From positions 2,976,001-3,040,000 of the forward strand of contig CP083650.1 of the NCBI GenBank assembly GCA_020099315.1: a stretch of 64,000 nt of DNA, in the 5' to 3' direction. The notes beneath the pieces were generated by a model. The model did no database searches, was not told the DNA's origin, and was given only the letters and a program-made list of their open reading frames with translations. This DNA comes from Citrobacter europaeus. GTDB lineage: Bacteria; Pseudomonadota; Gammaproteobacteria; Enterobacterales; Enterobacteriaceae. Shown in pieces: positions 35,342 to 44,076 of this stretch (within the stretch, counting starts at the first letter, position 1; every line of letters starts with the position of its first letter). A program made the position numbers and the translations under genes.

Positions 35342-35363
35342 ACCTTTATTAAAACAGGTGATA
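35338..35363. repeat. Second inverted repeat overlapping the first
   Basis: TATCACCT (35338-35345) and AGGTGATA (35356-35363) form a perfect 8-base inverted repeat with a 10-base spacer. It shares its first four bases with the candidate PocR site. It may be another regulator site; its role is unknown. Confidence 0.5.
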
Positions 35364-35703
35364 AAACGAGGACTCACCCTATTAAAAGCACATTTTCAAA
35401 ATAATAAAATATTGCTAATAGCAGAATTCCGTTTTCAAACCACCATCACAATTTCATTTTTCCGCATAGCAAATGATATTTAAACTGTCACTCAGAAAAG
35501 TGTAAATATGGAATTGACATAACCAAATAATCACATCATAAAAAATTAAAATAATAATACAAAACAATCACATACAATAAAACGCAGCAATTTTATATCA
35601 CCGTATCCTCACTATTTTTTCACTCATACTTTCAACTCAGCCATTCTTTTTCCTCGCTTCTTTTTATAGTCATGAAAATCAGGACAACCCAGGCGAGGTC
35701 TTT

Positions 35704-35985
35704 ATGCAACAAGAAGCGTTAGGAATGGTAGAAACCAAAGGCTTGACTGCAGCCATAGAGGCCGCAGATGCAATGGTGAAGTCAGCCAATGTAATGCTGG
35801 TCGGCTACGAAAAAATTGGTTCGGGGCTGGTAACAGTTATTGTCCGCGGCGATGTCGGCGCAGTCAAAGCAGCAACAGATGCAGGTGCCGCCGCAGCCCG
35901 TAACGTGGGAGAAGTGAAAGCCGTACACGTCATCCCACGCCCTCATACCGATGTAGAAAAAATCTTACCGAAGGGAATTAGCTAA
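35704..35985 (+). CDS. pduA: Microcompartment shell hexamer protein PduA
   Basis: PduA is a major facet protein of the propanediol-utilisation microcompartment; hexamers tile and their central pores pass propanediol. The 93-residue single BMC domain shows [20 protein letters not shown], the edge lysine region near residue 26, and the pore loop KIGSGLVTV around residues 37-45. The stop overlaps the pduB ATG by one base. Confidence 0.98.
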
Positions 35986-36797
35986 TGAGCAGCAATGAGC
36001 TGGTTGAACAGATCATGGCGCAGGTGATTGCTCGTGTGGCAACGCCGGAACAGCAGGCTATCCCTGAAAATAATCCTCCAACACGAGAAACGGCTATGGC
36101 AGAGAAAAGCTGCAGTTTAACGGAGTTTGTCGGTACTGCGATTGGCGACACCGTCGGTCTGGTAATCGCCAACGTAGACAGTGCCCTCCTGGACGCGATG
36201 AAACTTGAAAAACGGTATCGCTCCATTGGCATCCTCGGCGCACGCACTGGTGCGGGTCCTCACATCATGGCCGCCGATGAAGCGGTAAAAGCAACAAATA
36301 CTGAAGTCGTCAGTATTGAGTTACCGCGTGATACCAAAGGCGGCGCAGGACACGGCTCGCTGATTATTCTCGGCGGCAACGATGTTTCCGACGTGAAACG
36401 CGGCATTGAAGTTGCGCTGAAAGAGCTGGATCGCACCTTTGGCGATGTTTATGCCAACGAAGCCGGTCACATCGAAATGCAGTACACCGCACGCGCCAGC
36501 TACGCACTTGAAAAAGCCTTTGGCGCACCGATTGGCCGTGCCTGTGGCGTTATCGTCGGCGCGCCAGCATCCGTTGGTGTCCTGATGGCTGATACTGCGC
36601 TGAAATCCGCCAATGTGGAAGTTGTGGCCTACAGCTCCCCAGCCCATGGAACCAGCTTCAGTAACGAAGCCATCCTGGTCATTTCAGGTGATTCCGGCGC
36701 TGTTCGCCAGGCCGTTATCTCCGCCCGTGAAATCGGTAAAACCGTTCTAGGGACCCTCGGCTCAGAGCCGAAAAACGATCGTCCGTCCTACATCTGA
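35985..36797 (+). CDS. pduB: Microcompartment shell protein PduB/PduB' (tandem BMC trimer)
   Basis: PduB is a 270-residue tandem-BMC trimer and a major shell protein. An internal ATG at 36096 (Met38) would produce PduB', the shorter form of about 233 residues known from Salmonella. The first 37 residues form an amphipathic segment (ELVEQIMAQVIARVA) that in Salmonella links shell to enzyme core. The two BMC halves lie near 45-145 and 150-265. Confidence 0.97.
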   Translation: MSSNELVEQIMAQVIARVATPEQQAIPENNPPTRETAMAEKSCSLTEFVGTAIGDTVGLVIANVDSALLDAMKLEKRYRSIGILGARTGAGPHIMAADEAVKATNTEVVSIELPRDTKGGAGHGSLIILGGNDVSDVKRGIEVALKELDRTFGDVYANEAGHIEMQYTARASYALEKAFGAPIGRACGVIVGAPASVGVLMADTALKSANVEVVAYSSPAHGTSFSNEAILVISGDSGAVRQAVISAREIGKTVLGTLGSEPKNDRPSYI

Positions 36798-36815
36798 TAT
36801 CAGTGAGGCTGATTC

Positions 36816-38480
36816 ATGAGATCGAAAAGATTTGAAGCACTGGCGAAGCGCCCTGTGAATCAGGATGGCTTCGTTAAGGAGTGGATCGAAGAAGGCTTCA
36901 TTGCAATGGAAAGCCCGAACGACCCCAAGCCGTCGATTAAAATCGTCAACGGTACAGTCACTGAACTGGACGGTAAATCCGCCAGTGAATTTGACTTGAT
37001 TGACCATTTTATTGCCCGCTATGGCATTAACCTGGCACGCGCTGAAGAAGTCATGGCGATGGACTCGGTAAAACTTGCCAATATGCTTTGCGACCCTAAC
37101 GTGAAGCGCAAAGACATTGTGCCGCTGACCACCGCAATGACGCCGGCAAAAATTGTCGAAGTGGTGTCCCATATGAACGTCGTTGAGATGATGATGGCCA
37201 TGCAGAAAATGCGTGCGCGTCGTACACCATCTCAACAGGCGCACGTTACTAACGTTAAAGATAACCCGGTGCAGATTGCCGCTGATGCTGCTGAAGGCGC
37301 ATGGCGCGGGTTTGACGAACAGGAAACAACCGTTGCCGTTGCGCGTTATGCGCCATTTAACGCCATTGCGCTGTTAGTCGGCTCACAGGTTGGACGCCCT
37401 GGCGTATTAACCCAGTGCTCGCTGGAAGAAGCAACCGAACTTAAACTCGGCATGCTAGGCCACACCTGCTACGCGGAAACCATCTCCGTCTATGGTACTG
37501 AACCCGTCTTTACCGACGGCGACGATACACCATGGTCGAAAGGCTTCCTCGCCTCTTCCTACGCCTCACGTGGCCTGAAGATGCGCTTTACCTCCGGCTC
37601 AGGCTCAGAAGTTCAGATGGGTTACGCCGAAGGCAAATCGATGCTTTATCTGGAAGCCCGCTGTATTTACATCACCAAAGCCGCTGGCGTACAGGGTTTA
37701 CAAAATGGTTCAGTAAGCTGCATCGGCGTGCCTTCCGCGGTGCCATCAGGCATTCGTGCTGTGCTTGCTGAAAACCTGATCTGCTCTTCTCTGGATCTGG
37801 AATGTGCTTCCAGCAACGACCAAACCTTTACCCACTCGGATATGCGTCGTACTGCCCGCCTGTTGATGCAGTTCCTGCCGGGTACTGACTTCATCTCTTC
37901 CGGTTATTCCGCGGTACCGAACTACGACAACATGTTTGCGGGTTCGAACGAGGATGCCGAAGATTTTGACGACTACAACGTTCTCCAGCGTGACCTCAAG
38001 GTAGATGGGGGTCTGCGTCCGGTTCGTGAAGAAGACGTTATCGCCATTCGTAATAAAGCGGCGCGCGCACTACAGGCCGTCTTTGCCGGAATGGGATTAC
38101 CGCCAATCACTGATGAAGAAGTGGAAGCTGCGACCTACGCCCACGGTTCGAAAGATATGCCTGAACGAAACATCGTTGAAGACATCAAGTTTGCGCAAGA
38201 GATCATCAATAAAAACCGTAACGGTCTGGAAGTGGTGAAAGCCCTTGCTCAGGGCGGGTTTACCGATGTCGCTCAGGACATGCTCAACATCCAGAAAGCC
38301 AAGTTAACCGGGGATTATCTGCATACCTCCGCCATTATCGTTGGCGACGGACAGGTGCTATCCGCGGTAAATGACGTCAACGACTATGCCGGTCCGGCAA
38401 CAGGTTATCGCCTGCAAGGCGAACGCTGGGAAGAGATCAAAAACATCCCTGGCGCACTTGATCCCAACGAACTTGGCTAA
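36816..38480 (+). CDS. pduC: B12-dependent propanediol dehydratase large subunit PduC
   Basis: PduC is the catalytic alpha subunit of diol dehydratase, converting 1,2-propanediol to propionaldehyde with adenosylcobalamin. It has 554 residues, the family length, and forms the TIM barrel that holds substrate, potassium or calcium ion and cofactor. Recognisable stretches include ITKAAGVQGLQNGSVS and the C-terminal GPATGYRL. pduD and pduE follow directly. Confidence 0.98.
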   Translation: MRSKRFEALAKRPVNQDGFVKEWIEEGFIAMESPNDPKPSIKIVNGTVTELDGKSASEFDLIDHFIARYGINLARAEEVMAMDSVKLANMLCDPNVKRKDIVPLTTAMTPAKIVEVVSHMNVVEMMMAMQKMRARRTPSQQAHVTNVKDNPVQIAADAAEGAWRGFDEQETTVAVARYAPFNAIALLVGSQVGRPGVLTQCSLEEATELKLGMLGHTCYAETISVYGTEPVFTDGDDTPWSKGFLASSYASRGLKMRFTSGSGSEVQMGYAEGKSMLYLEARCIYITKAAGVQGLQNGSVSCIGVPSAVPSGIRAVLAENLICSSLDLECASSNDQTFTHSDMRRTARLLMQFLPGTDFISSGYSAVPNYDNMFAGSNEDAEDFDDYNVLQRDLKVDGGLRPVREEDVIAIRNKAARALQAVFAGMGLPPITDEEVEAATYAHGSKDMPERNIVEDIKFAQEIINKNRNGLEVVKALAQGGFTDVAQDMLNIQKAKLTGDYLHTSAIIVGDGQVLSAVNDVNDYAGPATGYRLQGERWEEIKNIPGALDPNELG

Positions 38481-38490
38481 GGGGTGAAAA

Positions 38491-39165
38491 ATGGAAATCA
38501 ATGAAAAGCTGCTGCGCCAGATAATTGAAGACGTACTGTCTGAAATGCAAACCAGCGACAAACCTGTCTCATTCCGCGCATCGACAACGGCTAGCGCACC
38601 ACAGGCTGCTGCGGAACAAGGAGACAGCTTTCTGACCGAGATTGGCGAAGCCAAACAAGGCCAGCAGCAGGACGAAGTGATAATTGCCGTAGGTCCGGCG
38701 TTTGGACTGTCGCAAACCGTCAATATCGTAGGGATCCCGCATAAGAATATCTTGCGAGAAGTGATTGCCGGTATTGAAGAAGAAGGTATTAAAGCGCGTG
38801 TTATACGCTGCTTTAAATCCTCCGATGTGGCGTTTGTCGCCGTTGAGGGTAACCGTCTGAGCGGTTCCGGGATCTCTATCGGCATCCAGTCAAAAGGCAC
38901 CACGGTTATCCACCAGCAGGGGTTACCGCCGCTTTCAAACCTGGAGCTGTTCCCTCAGGCACCGCTTCTGACGCTGGAAACCTATCGCCAGATCGGTAAA
39001 AACGCCGCGCGTTATGCCAAGCGTGAATCTCCGCAGCCGGTCCCTACTCTGAATGATCAGATGGCTCGCCCTAAGTACCAGGCGAAATCGGCCATTCTGC
39101 ACATAAAAGAGACTAAATACGTCGTGACGGGCAAAAACCCGCAGGAACTGCGCGTGGCGCTTTAA
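38491..39165 (+). CDS. pduD: Propanediol dehydratase medium subunit PduD
   Basis: PduD is the 224-residue beta subunit that forms the lower part of the B12-binding interface. Its first 18 residues (INEKLLRQIIEDVLSEMQ) make an amphipathic helix known in Salmonella to target the dehydratase to the microcompartment. The body contains GPAFGLSQTVNIVGIPH. It lies 10 bases after pduC. Confidence 0.98.
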   Translation: MEINEKLLRQIIEDVLSEMQTSDKPVSFRASTTASAPQAAAEQGDSFLTEIGEAKQGQQQDEVIIAVGPAFGLSQTVNIVGIPHKNILREVIAGIEEEGIKARVIRCFKSSDVAFVAVEGNRLSGSGISIGIQSKGTTVIHQQGLPPLSNLELFPQAPLLTLETYRQIGKNAARYAKRESPQPVPTLNDQMARPKYQAKSAILHIKETKYVVTGKNPQELRVAL

Positions 39166-39179
39166 TAAAGGATAACTCC

Positions 39180-39698
39180 ATGAATACCGATGCAATTGAA
39201 TCGATGGTTCGGGATGTGCTGAGCCGGATGAACAGCCTGCAAGGCGAGTCCGTAACGCCTGCTGCGGCGAGCTCATCAACACATACCGCGAAAGTCACGG
39301 ATTACCCTCTCGCGAATAAACATCCTGAGTGGGTAAAAACCGCAACCAACAAAACTCTGGATGATTTCACGCTTGAAAATGTTCTGAGCAACAACGTGAC
39401 GGCGCAGGACATGCGCATCACCCCTGAAACACTGCGCCTGCAGGCAGAAATAGCCAAAGATGCCGGACGTGACAGGCTGGCGATGAACTTCGAGCGCGCC
39501 GCTGAGCTAACTGCTGTTCCTGACGATCGCATTCTTGAGATCTACAACGCGCTGCGCCCGTACCGCTCAACGAAAGATGAGCTGATGGCCATCGCCGACG
39601 ATCTCGAAAATCGTTATCAGGCCAAGATCTGTGCAGCTTTCGTTCGTGAAGCGGCAGCGCTGTACGTTGAGCGTAAAAAACTCAAAGGCGACGACTAA
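39180..39698 (+). CDS. pduE: Propanediol dehydratase small subunit PduE
   Basis: PduE is the 172-residue gamma subunit of diol dehydratase. It is mostly helical, with an N-terminal helix (TDAIESMVRDVLSRMN) similar to the PduD targeting peptide and a conserved C-terminal part containing LEIYNALRPYRSTKDELMAI. It completes the (CDE)2 enzyme. Confidence 0.97.
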   Translation: MNTDAIESMVRDVLSRMNSLQGESVTPAAASSSTHTAKVTDYPLANKHPEWVKTATNKTLDDFTLENVLSNNVTAQDMRITPETLRLQAEIAKDAGRDRLAMNFERAAELTAVPDDRILEIYNALRPYRSTKDELMAIADDLENRYQAKICAAFVREAAALYVERKKLKGDD

Positions 39699-39713
39699 CT
39701 CAGGGACAGGATC

Positions 39714-41546
39714 ATGCGATATATAGCTGGCATTGACATAGGCAACTCATCAACGGAAGTCGCTCTGGCAACCCTGGATGAGTCTGGCGCGCTGAACATC
39801 ACCGGCAGCGCACTGGCAGAAACCACCGGGATTAAGGGCACATTACGTAATGTGTTTGGCATCCAGGAGGCGCTTACGCTGGCGGCAAAAAACGCCGGTA
39901 TCAATGTCAGCGATATTTCGCTCATCCGTATTAACGAAGCCACCCCGGTCATTGGCGACGTGGCGATGGAAACGATAACCGAAACCATCATCACTGAATC
40001 CACCATGATCGGCCATAACCCCAAAACGCCGGGCGGCGTCGGGTTAGGCGTAGGCATCACGATTACGCCGGAAGACCTGCTCAGTCGCCCGGCGGATACC
40101 CCCTACATTCTGGTGGTGTCATCGGCATTTGATTTCGCCGATGTCGCCACGATGATTAATGCTTCCGTCCGTGCCGGATATCAGTTGACTGGCGTAATTT
40201 TGCAGCAGGACGATGGCGTTCTGGTTAGTAATCGTCTGACTCAGCCTCTGCCCATCGTCGATGAAGTCCTTCATATCAACCGCATCCCTCTGGGTATGCT
40301 GGCTGCCATTGAGGTCGCGGTCCCAGGAAAGGTTATTGAAACGCTTTCTAACCCCTACGGGATTGCAACCGTCTTTGGCCTCAATGCCGAGGAGACTAAA
40401 AACATTGTCCCGATGGCGCGGGCGCTGATCGGCAACCGCTCTGCCGTGGTGGTGAAAACACCGTCAGGCGATGTGAAAGCACGAGCTATTCCCGCCGGAA
40501 ATCTGGAGCTACAGTCGCAAGGTCGTACTGTACGTGTCGACGTTGCAGCTGGCGCTGAAGCGATTATGAAAGCGGTCGGTGAATGCCCGAAACTGGATAA
40601 CGTCACCGGAGAGGCTGGCACCAATATTGGCGGCATGCTGGAGCATGTGCGCCAGACAATGGCTGAATTAACCAACAAACCCAGCCACGAAATTTTTATT
40701 CAGGATCTGCTGGCGGTCGATACCTCGGTTCCCGTCAGCGTGACAGGTGGCCTGGCCGGTGAGTTCTCCCTTGAACAGGCCGTCGGCATTGCCTCCATGG
40801 TGAAATCAGACCGCCTGCAAATGGCGATGATTGCCCAGGAAATCACGCAAAAGCTCAACATTGATGTCCAGGTTGGCGGCGCCGAAGCCGAAGCGGCCAT
40901 TCTGGGAGCCTTAACCACCCCAGGTACGACGCGCCCGCTGGCCATTCTGGATCTCGGCGCGGGATCGACTGACGCCTCCATCATCAACCCGAAAGGCGAA
41001 ATTATTGCCACACACCTGGCGGGCGCGGGCGATATGGTCACGATGATCATTGCCCGTGAACTGGGGCTGGATGACCGTTATCTCGCTGAAGAGATCAAAA
41101 AGTATCCGCTGGCAAAAGTCGAAAGCTTATTCCATCTTCGCCACGAAGATGGCAGCGTCCAGTTCTTCCCCACGCCTCTCCCACCAACGGTTTTTGCCCG
41201 CGTGTGTGTAGTAAAACCCGATGAACTGGTGCCACTGCCAGGCGAACTGGCGCTGGAGAAAGTACGGGCCATCCGCCGCAGTGCGAAAGAACGCGTTTTC
41301 GTTACCAACGCGCTCAGAGCGCTACGTCAGGTGAGTCCGACCGGGAACATTCGGGATATTCCCTTTGTGGTACTGGTTGGCGGCTCATCGCTGGACTTCG
41401 AAGTTCCACAGTTGGTCACCGATGCGCTGGCACATTATCGCCTGGTTGCCGGGCGCGGCAACATTCGTGGCACCGAAGGTCCACGCAATGCGGTTGCGAC
41501 CGGGCTGATTCTCTCCTGGTACAAGGCGTTCGCTCATGGAAAGTAA
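39714..41546 (+). CDS. pduG: Diol dehydratase reactivase large subunit PduG
   Basis: PduG is the large subunit of the ATP-dependent chaperone that exchanges damaged cofactor in diol dehydratase for fresh adenosylcobalamin. The 610-residue protein has an actin/Hsp70-like ATPase fold: GIDIGNSSTEVAL at residues 5-17, LAILDLGAGSTDASII near 405, and VGGSSLDFEVP near 560. It overlaps pduH by 11 bases. Confidence 0.97.
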   Translation: MRYIAGIDIGNSSTEVALATLDESGALNITGSALAETTGIKGTLRNVFGIQEALTLAAKNAGINVSDISLIRINEATPVIGDVAMETITETIITESTMIGHNPKTPGGVGLGVGITITPEDLLSRPADTPYILVVSSAFDFADVATMINASVRAGYQLTGVILQQDDGVLVSNRLTQPLPIVDEVLHINRIPLGMLAAIEVAVPGKVIETLSNPYGIATVFGLNAEETKNIVPMARALIGNRSAVVVKTPSGDVKARAIPAGNLELQSQGRTVRVDVAAGAEAIMKAVGECPKLDNVTGEAGTNIGGMLEHVRQTMAELTNKPSHEIFIQDLLAVDTSVPVSVTGGLAGEFSLEQAVGIASMVKSDRLQMAMIAQEITQKLNIDVQVGGAEAEAAILGALTTPGTTRPLAILDLGAGSTDASIINPKGEIIATHLAGAGDMVTMIIARELGLDDRYLAEEIKKYPLAKVESLFHLRHEDGSVQFFPTPLPPTVFARVCVVKPDELVPLPGELALEKVRAIRRSAKERVFVTNALRALRQVSPTGNIRDIPFVVLVGGSSLDFEVPQLVTDALAHYRLVAGRGNIRGTEGPRNAVATGLILSWYKAFAHGK

Positions 41547-41886
41547 TCTCACCACGCCCGCCATTGTGATCTTCACCACTGCTGGCTGCGCTGACGTCTG
41601 GAGTGACGTGCTGCTGGGTATTGAAGAAGAAGGGATCCCCTTTGTCATCCAGGAGAGCCAATCAACTGACGTTATCCACAACGCATGGCTGGCTGCCTGC
41701 CAATCGCCATTGCTGGTTGGCATTGGCTGCAGTCGCGAAAAACTGGTCGTGCACTACAAAAACTTACCCACATCAGCGCCACTTTTTACGCTGACGTATC
41801 AACAAGATAACCACGCTCGTCGCAGTATTGGTAATAACGCTGCGCGGCTGGTTAAAGGCATTCCGTTCCGGGAATGCCACTCATAA
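41536..41886 (+). CDS. pduH: Diol dehydratase reactivase small subunit PduH
   Basis: PduH is the 116-residue small subunit of the reactivase; it resembles the PduD fold and competes with it to release damaged cofactor. The motif DVLLGIEEEGIPF is conserved and mirrors PduD's EEEGI. The 11-base overlap with pduG fits stoichiometric synthesis. Confidence 0.96.
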   Translation: MESNLTTPAIVIFTTAGCADVWSDVLLGIEEEGIPFVIQESQSTDVIHNAWLAACQSPLLVGIGCSREKLVVHYKNLPTSAPLFTLTYQQDNHARRSIGNNAARLVKGIPFRECHS

Positions 41887-41905
41887 CCCACAGGAGAAAA
41901 GCAGT

Positions 41906-42181
41906 ATGAATAACGCACTGGGACTGGTTGAAACAAAAGGGCTTGTCGGCGCTATTGAAGCCGCTGATGCCATGGTGAAATCCGCAAACGTGCAGTTGGT
42001 TGGTTACGAAAAAATCGGCTCAGGCCTGATCACCGTTATGGTTCGCGGCGATGTCGGCGCGGTAAAAGCTGCCGTAGATGCCGGAAGCGCAGCGGCAAGC
42101 GCCGTTGGTGAGGTGAAATCCTGCCACGTTATCCCGCGTCCGCACAGCGACGTTGAAGCCATTTTACCTAAATCCGCATAA
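41906..42181 (+). CDS. pduJ: Microcompartment shell hexamer protein PduJ
   Basis: PduJ is a 91-residue major facet shell protein, a close paralogue of PduA with about 80 per cent visible identity. The start is the ATG at 41906 after a GGAGAAA ribosome site; the longer upstream frame runs through pduH. The pore loop KIGSGLITV is present. PduJ can substitute for PduA pore function depending on its position in the operon (Salmonella work). Confidence 0.97.
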   Translation: MNNALGLVETKGLVGAIEAADAMVKSANVQLVGYEKIGSGLITVMVRGDVGAVKAAVDAGSAAASAVGEVKSCHVIPRPHSDVEAILPKSA

Positions 42182-42204
42182 GCGTTAAAACCAAGGAGCA
42201 CAGC

Positions 42205-42669
42205 GTGAAGCAATCACTGGGATTACTTGAAGTTAGTGGTCTGGCATTAGCCATCAGTTGCGCGGACGTCATGGCGAAAGCCGCCTCCATCACGCTGGTG
42301 GGCCTCGAAAAAACCAACGGCTCAGGCTGGACGGTGATCAAGATAATCGGGGATGTGGCCTCCGTTCAGGCGGCCATTTCCACCGGTGTCAGTTTTGCTG
42401 AACAACGTGACGGACTGGTGGCCCACAAAGTCATATCCAGACCAGGGGACGGTATCCTGTCACATAGCGTTACCCAGGAGTCGGAACCTACACCCGAACC
42501 CACTCCAGCCGTAGCGCATGAAGAGATGCTTGTAGACCCGGCAGCACCTGAAGCGCCGCAAGATGCCGAGCTAATTAGCTGCAATCTGTGTCTTGATCCT
42601 GCCTGCCCTCGTCAAAAGGGCGAGCCGCGCACTCTTTGTCTGCACTCTGGCAAACGAGGTGAAGCGTAA
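42205..42669 (+). CDS. pduK: Microcompartment shell protein PduK with Cys-rich tail
   Basis: PduK is a minor shell protein of 154 residues: an N-terminal BMC domain (about 1-85), a Glu/Pro-rich linker (about 90-118) and a C-terminal extension. The extension has Cys126, Cys129, Cys134 and Cys145 (CNLCLDPACP then C), a candidate iron-sulfur or zinc site. Salmonella PduK is about 160 residues; the linker is a little shorter here. The stop overlaps the pduL start by one base. Confidence 0.95.
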   Translation: MKQSLGLLEVSGLALAISCADVMAKAASITLVGLEKTNGSGWTVIKIIGDVASVQAAISTGVSFAEQRDGLVAHKVISRPGDGILSHSVTQESEPTPEPTPAVAHEEMLVDPAAPEAPQDAELISCNLCLDPACPRQKGEPRTLCLHSGKRGEA

Positions 42670-43301
42670 TGGATAAACAGCAACTGGAAACAACGGTCGC
42701 TAAGGTTCTGGATGAAATGCGCGAGCGCCCGATTCCGCTGGGGATCTCTAATCGTCATATTCATCTGTGCGCTGAAGATTACGGTCGCTTGTTTCCTAAT
42801 CACCCTATTAGTGAGAAAAAAGAGCTGCTGCAGCCCGGACAATATGCAGCAGAGCAAACCGTCACGCTGGTGGGGCCAAAAGGCCAGTTAAAAAATGTGC
42901 GTTTACTCGGCCCACTGCGTAGCACCAGTCAGGTCGAGATTTCCCGTACCGACGCCCGCACGCTGGGAATTGCTGCTCCGTTGCGGATGTCAGGCAATAT
43001 CAAGGGCACGCCTGGCGTTCGCCTCGTCAGCCCATTTGCTGAGCTGGACTTAGCATCCGGGGTAATTGTCGCCCAACGGCATATCCATATGTCGCCTCTC
43101 GATGCCCTGATCCTGCGCGTATCCCATGGCGATAAAGTCTCGGTCGCCATTAATGGCGATGAACGTCGACTGATTTTCGATAACGTCGCCGTACGCGTTT
43201 CGCCAGATATGCGCCTTGAGATGCATATCGATACAGACGAAGCCAATGCTGCAGGTGCTGATAATCCGCAGGCATTTGCCACACTGGTGAGCCCACGATG
43301 A
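42669..43301 (+). CDS. pduL: Phosphotransacylase PduL
   Basis: PduL converts propionyl-CoA and phosphate to propionyl-phosphate and recycles CoA inside the compartment. It is the 210-residue PduL class, unrelated to Pta. Zinc-binding histidines are visible in SNRHIHLC near residue 31 and QRHIHMSPLDA near residue 140. The N-terminal helix (KQQLETTVAKVLDEMRE) resembles known encapsulation peptides. Confidence 0.97.
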   Translation: MDKQQLETTVAKVLDEMRERPIPLGISNRHIHLCAEDYGRLFPNHPISEKKELLQPGQYAAEQTVTLVGPKGQLKNVRLLGPLRSTSQVEISRTDARTLGIAAPLRMSGNIKGTPGVRLVSPFAELDLASGVIVAQRHIHMSPLDALILRVSHGDKVSVAINGDERRLIFDNVAVRVSPDMRLEMHIDTDEANAAGADNPQAFATLVSPR

Positions 43302-43789
43302 ACAACGAACTGCTGCAACGCATTATCGAGGAGGTTGTTTCCCGATTAAAAAAACGCGCGGAAAGCACGCTCACTCTTAGCGTCGCGCAGTTACGGGAAC
43401 TCGATTCACGGACAGTATGCTGCCAGTACTCGGCGATCCACCTCCTGCAGGTCGACCTGCCATTGTTGCAGCAAATTGCCGAGGATTGCTCAGCCAATGC
43501 GCCGGTGGTAACCATTCACGAGGCGCTGGCATGCGGAGTCCGCCTGAAAATTTCACTACATCATCGATTGTTACCCGCGATCCCCGTGAAAAAACTCGCG
43601 CGTCTGCCGCTGGAGTTCAGTGACGAGCTGGGGCGAATCATTTTTTTGCATCCTGACAAACTTCTCAGCTATGCCGACGTTGCCCAATTGAAAGGTGGCG
43701 TACTGGTGCTACGCCGTCGATGTGTCGTGACGGCCCTGGCTCAGGAAGCGGTCAGTACGCGAAATGTTCAATTAATTAAGCAGGAGTGA
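43298..43789 (+). CDS. pduM: Microcompartment structural protein PduM
   Basis: PduM is a 163-residue protein required for proper microcompartment structure in Salmonella; its biochemical role is unknown and it has no recognised enzyme motif. It begins with an amphipathic helix (NNELLQRIIEEVVSRLKK) like those that target Pdu enzymes. A middle stretch HEALACGVRLKISLHHRLL is conserved. It overlaps pduL by 4 bases. Confidence 0.93.
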   Translation: MNNELLQRIIEEVVSRLKKRAESTLTLSVAQLRELDSRTVCCQYSAIHLLQVDLPLLQQIAEDCSANAPVVTIHEALACGVRLKISLHHRLLPAIPVKKLARLPLEFSDELGRIIFLHPDKLLSYADVAQLKGGVLVLRRRCVVTALAQEAVSTRNVQLIKQE

Positions 43790-43792
43790 ACT

Positions 43793-44068
43793 ATGCATCT
43801 GGCACGGGTTACAGGCGTTGTGGTTTCCACGCAAAAATCTCCATCGCTGGTGGGGAAGAAACTGCTGCTGGTACGTCGGGTGAGTGCTGACGGAGAGCTT
43901 CCCGCATCCCCGCTAAGCGGAGATGAAGTCGCCGTTGATTCCGTCGGCGCGGGGACCGGCGAACTGGTATTGCTCAGCAGCGGCTCCAGCGCCAGACACG
44001 TTTTTTCTGGCCCTAATGAGGCCATCGACCTGGCTATCGTCGGCATTGTCGACACGCTTTCTCGTTAG
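43793..44068 (+). CDS. pduN: Microcompartment vertex pentamer protein PduN
   Basis: PduN is a 91-residue bacterial microcompartment vertex protein whose pentamers close the corners of the polyhedral shell. The sequence follows the EutN/CcmL pattern: HLARVTGVVVSTQKSPSLVG at the start, VDSVGAGTGELVLLSSGS in the middle and a final VGIVDTL. It follows pduM after 3 bases. Confidence 0.96.
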   Translation: MHLARVTGVVVSTQKSPSLVGKKLLLVRRVSADGELPASPLSGDEVAVDSVGAGTGELVLLSSGSSARHVFSGPNEAIDLAIVGIVDTLSR

Positions 44069-44076
44069 GAGGAACT

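Larger units (their letters stand above)
35180..35703. promoter_or_regulatory. Divergent control region between pduF and pduA
   Basis: These 524 AT-rich bases contain no supported gene. They hold the ATAGCAA-type repeats, an overlapping second palindrome, a consensus -35 box TTGACA at 35514-35519 with a weak -10 (CATAAA, 35537-35542) that could serve pdu, and two AATCACAT copies (35529-35536 and 35566-35573). CRP, ArcA and PocR control this region in Salmonella; specific CRP or ArcA sites were not identified here. Confidence 0.6.

Noticed and set aside
35704..42181. pduA and pduJ as a DNA repeat
   Set aside because: They are paralogous shell genes with many silent differences, not a recent duplication or recombination repeat.
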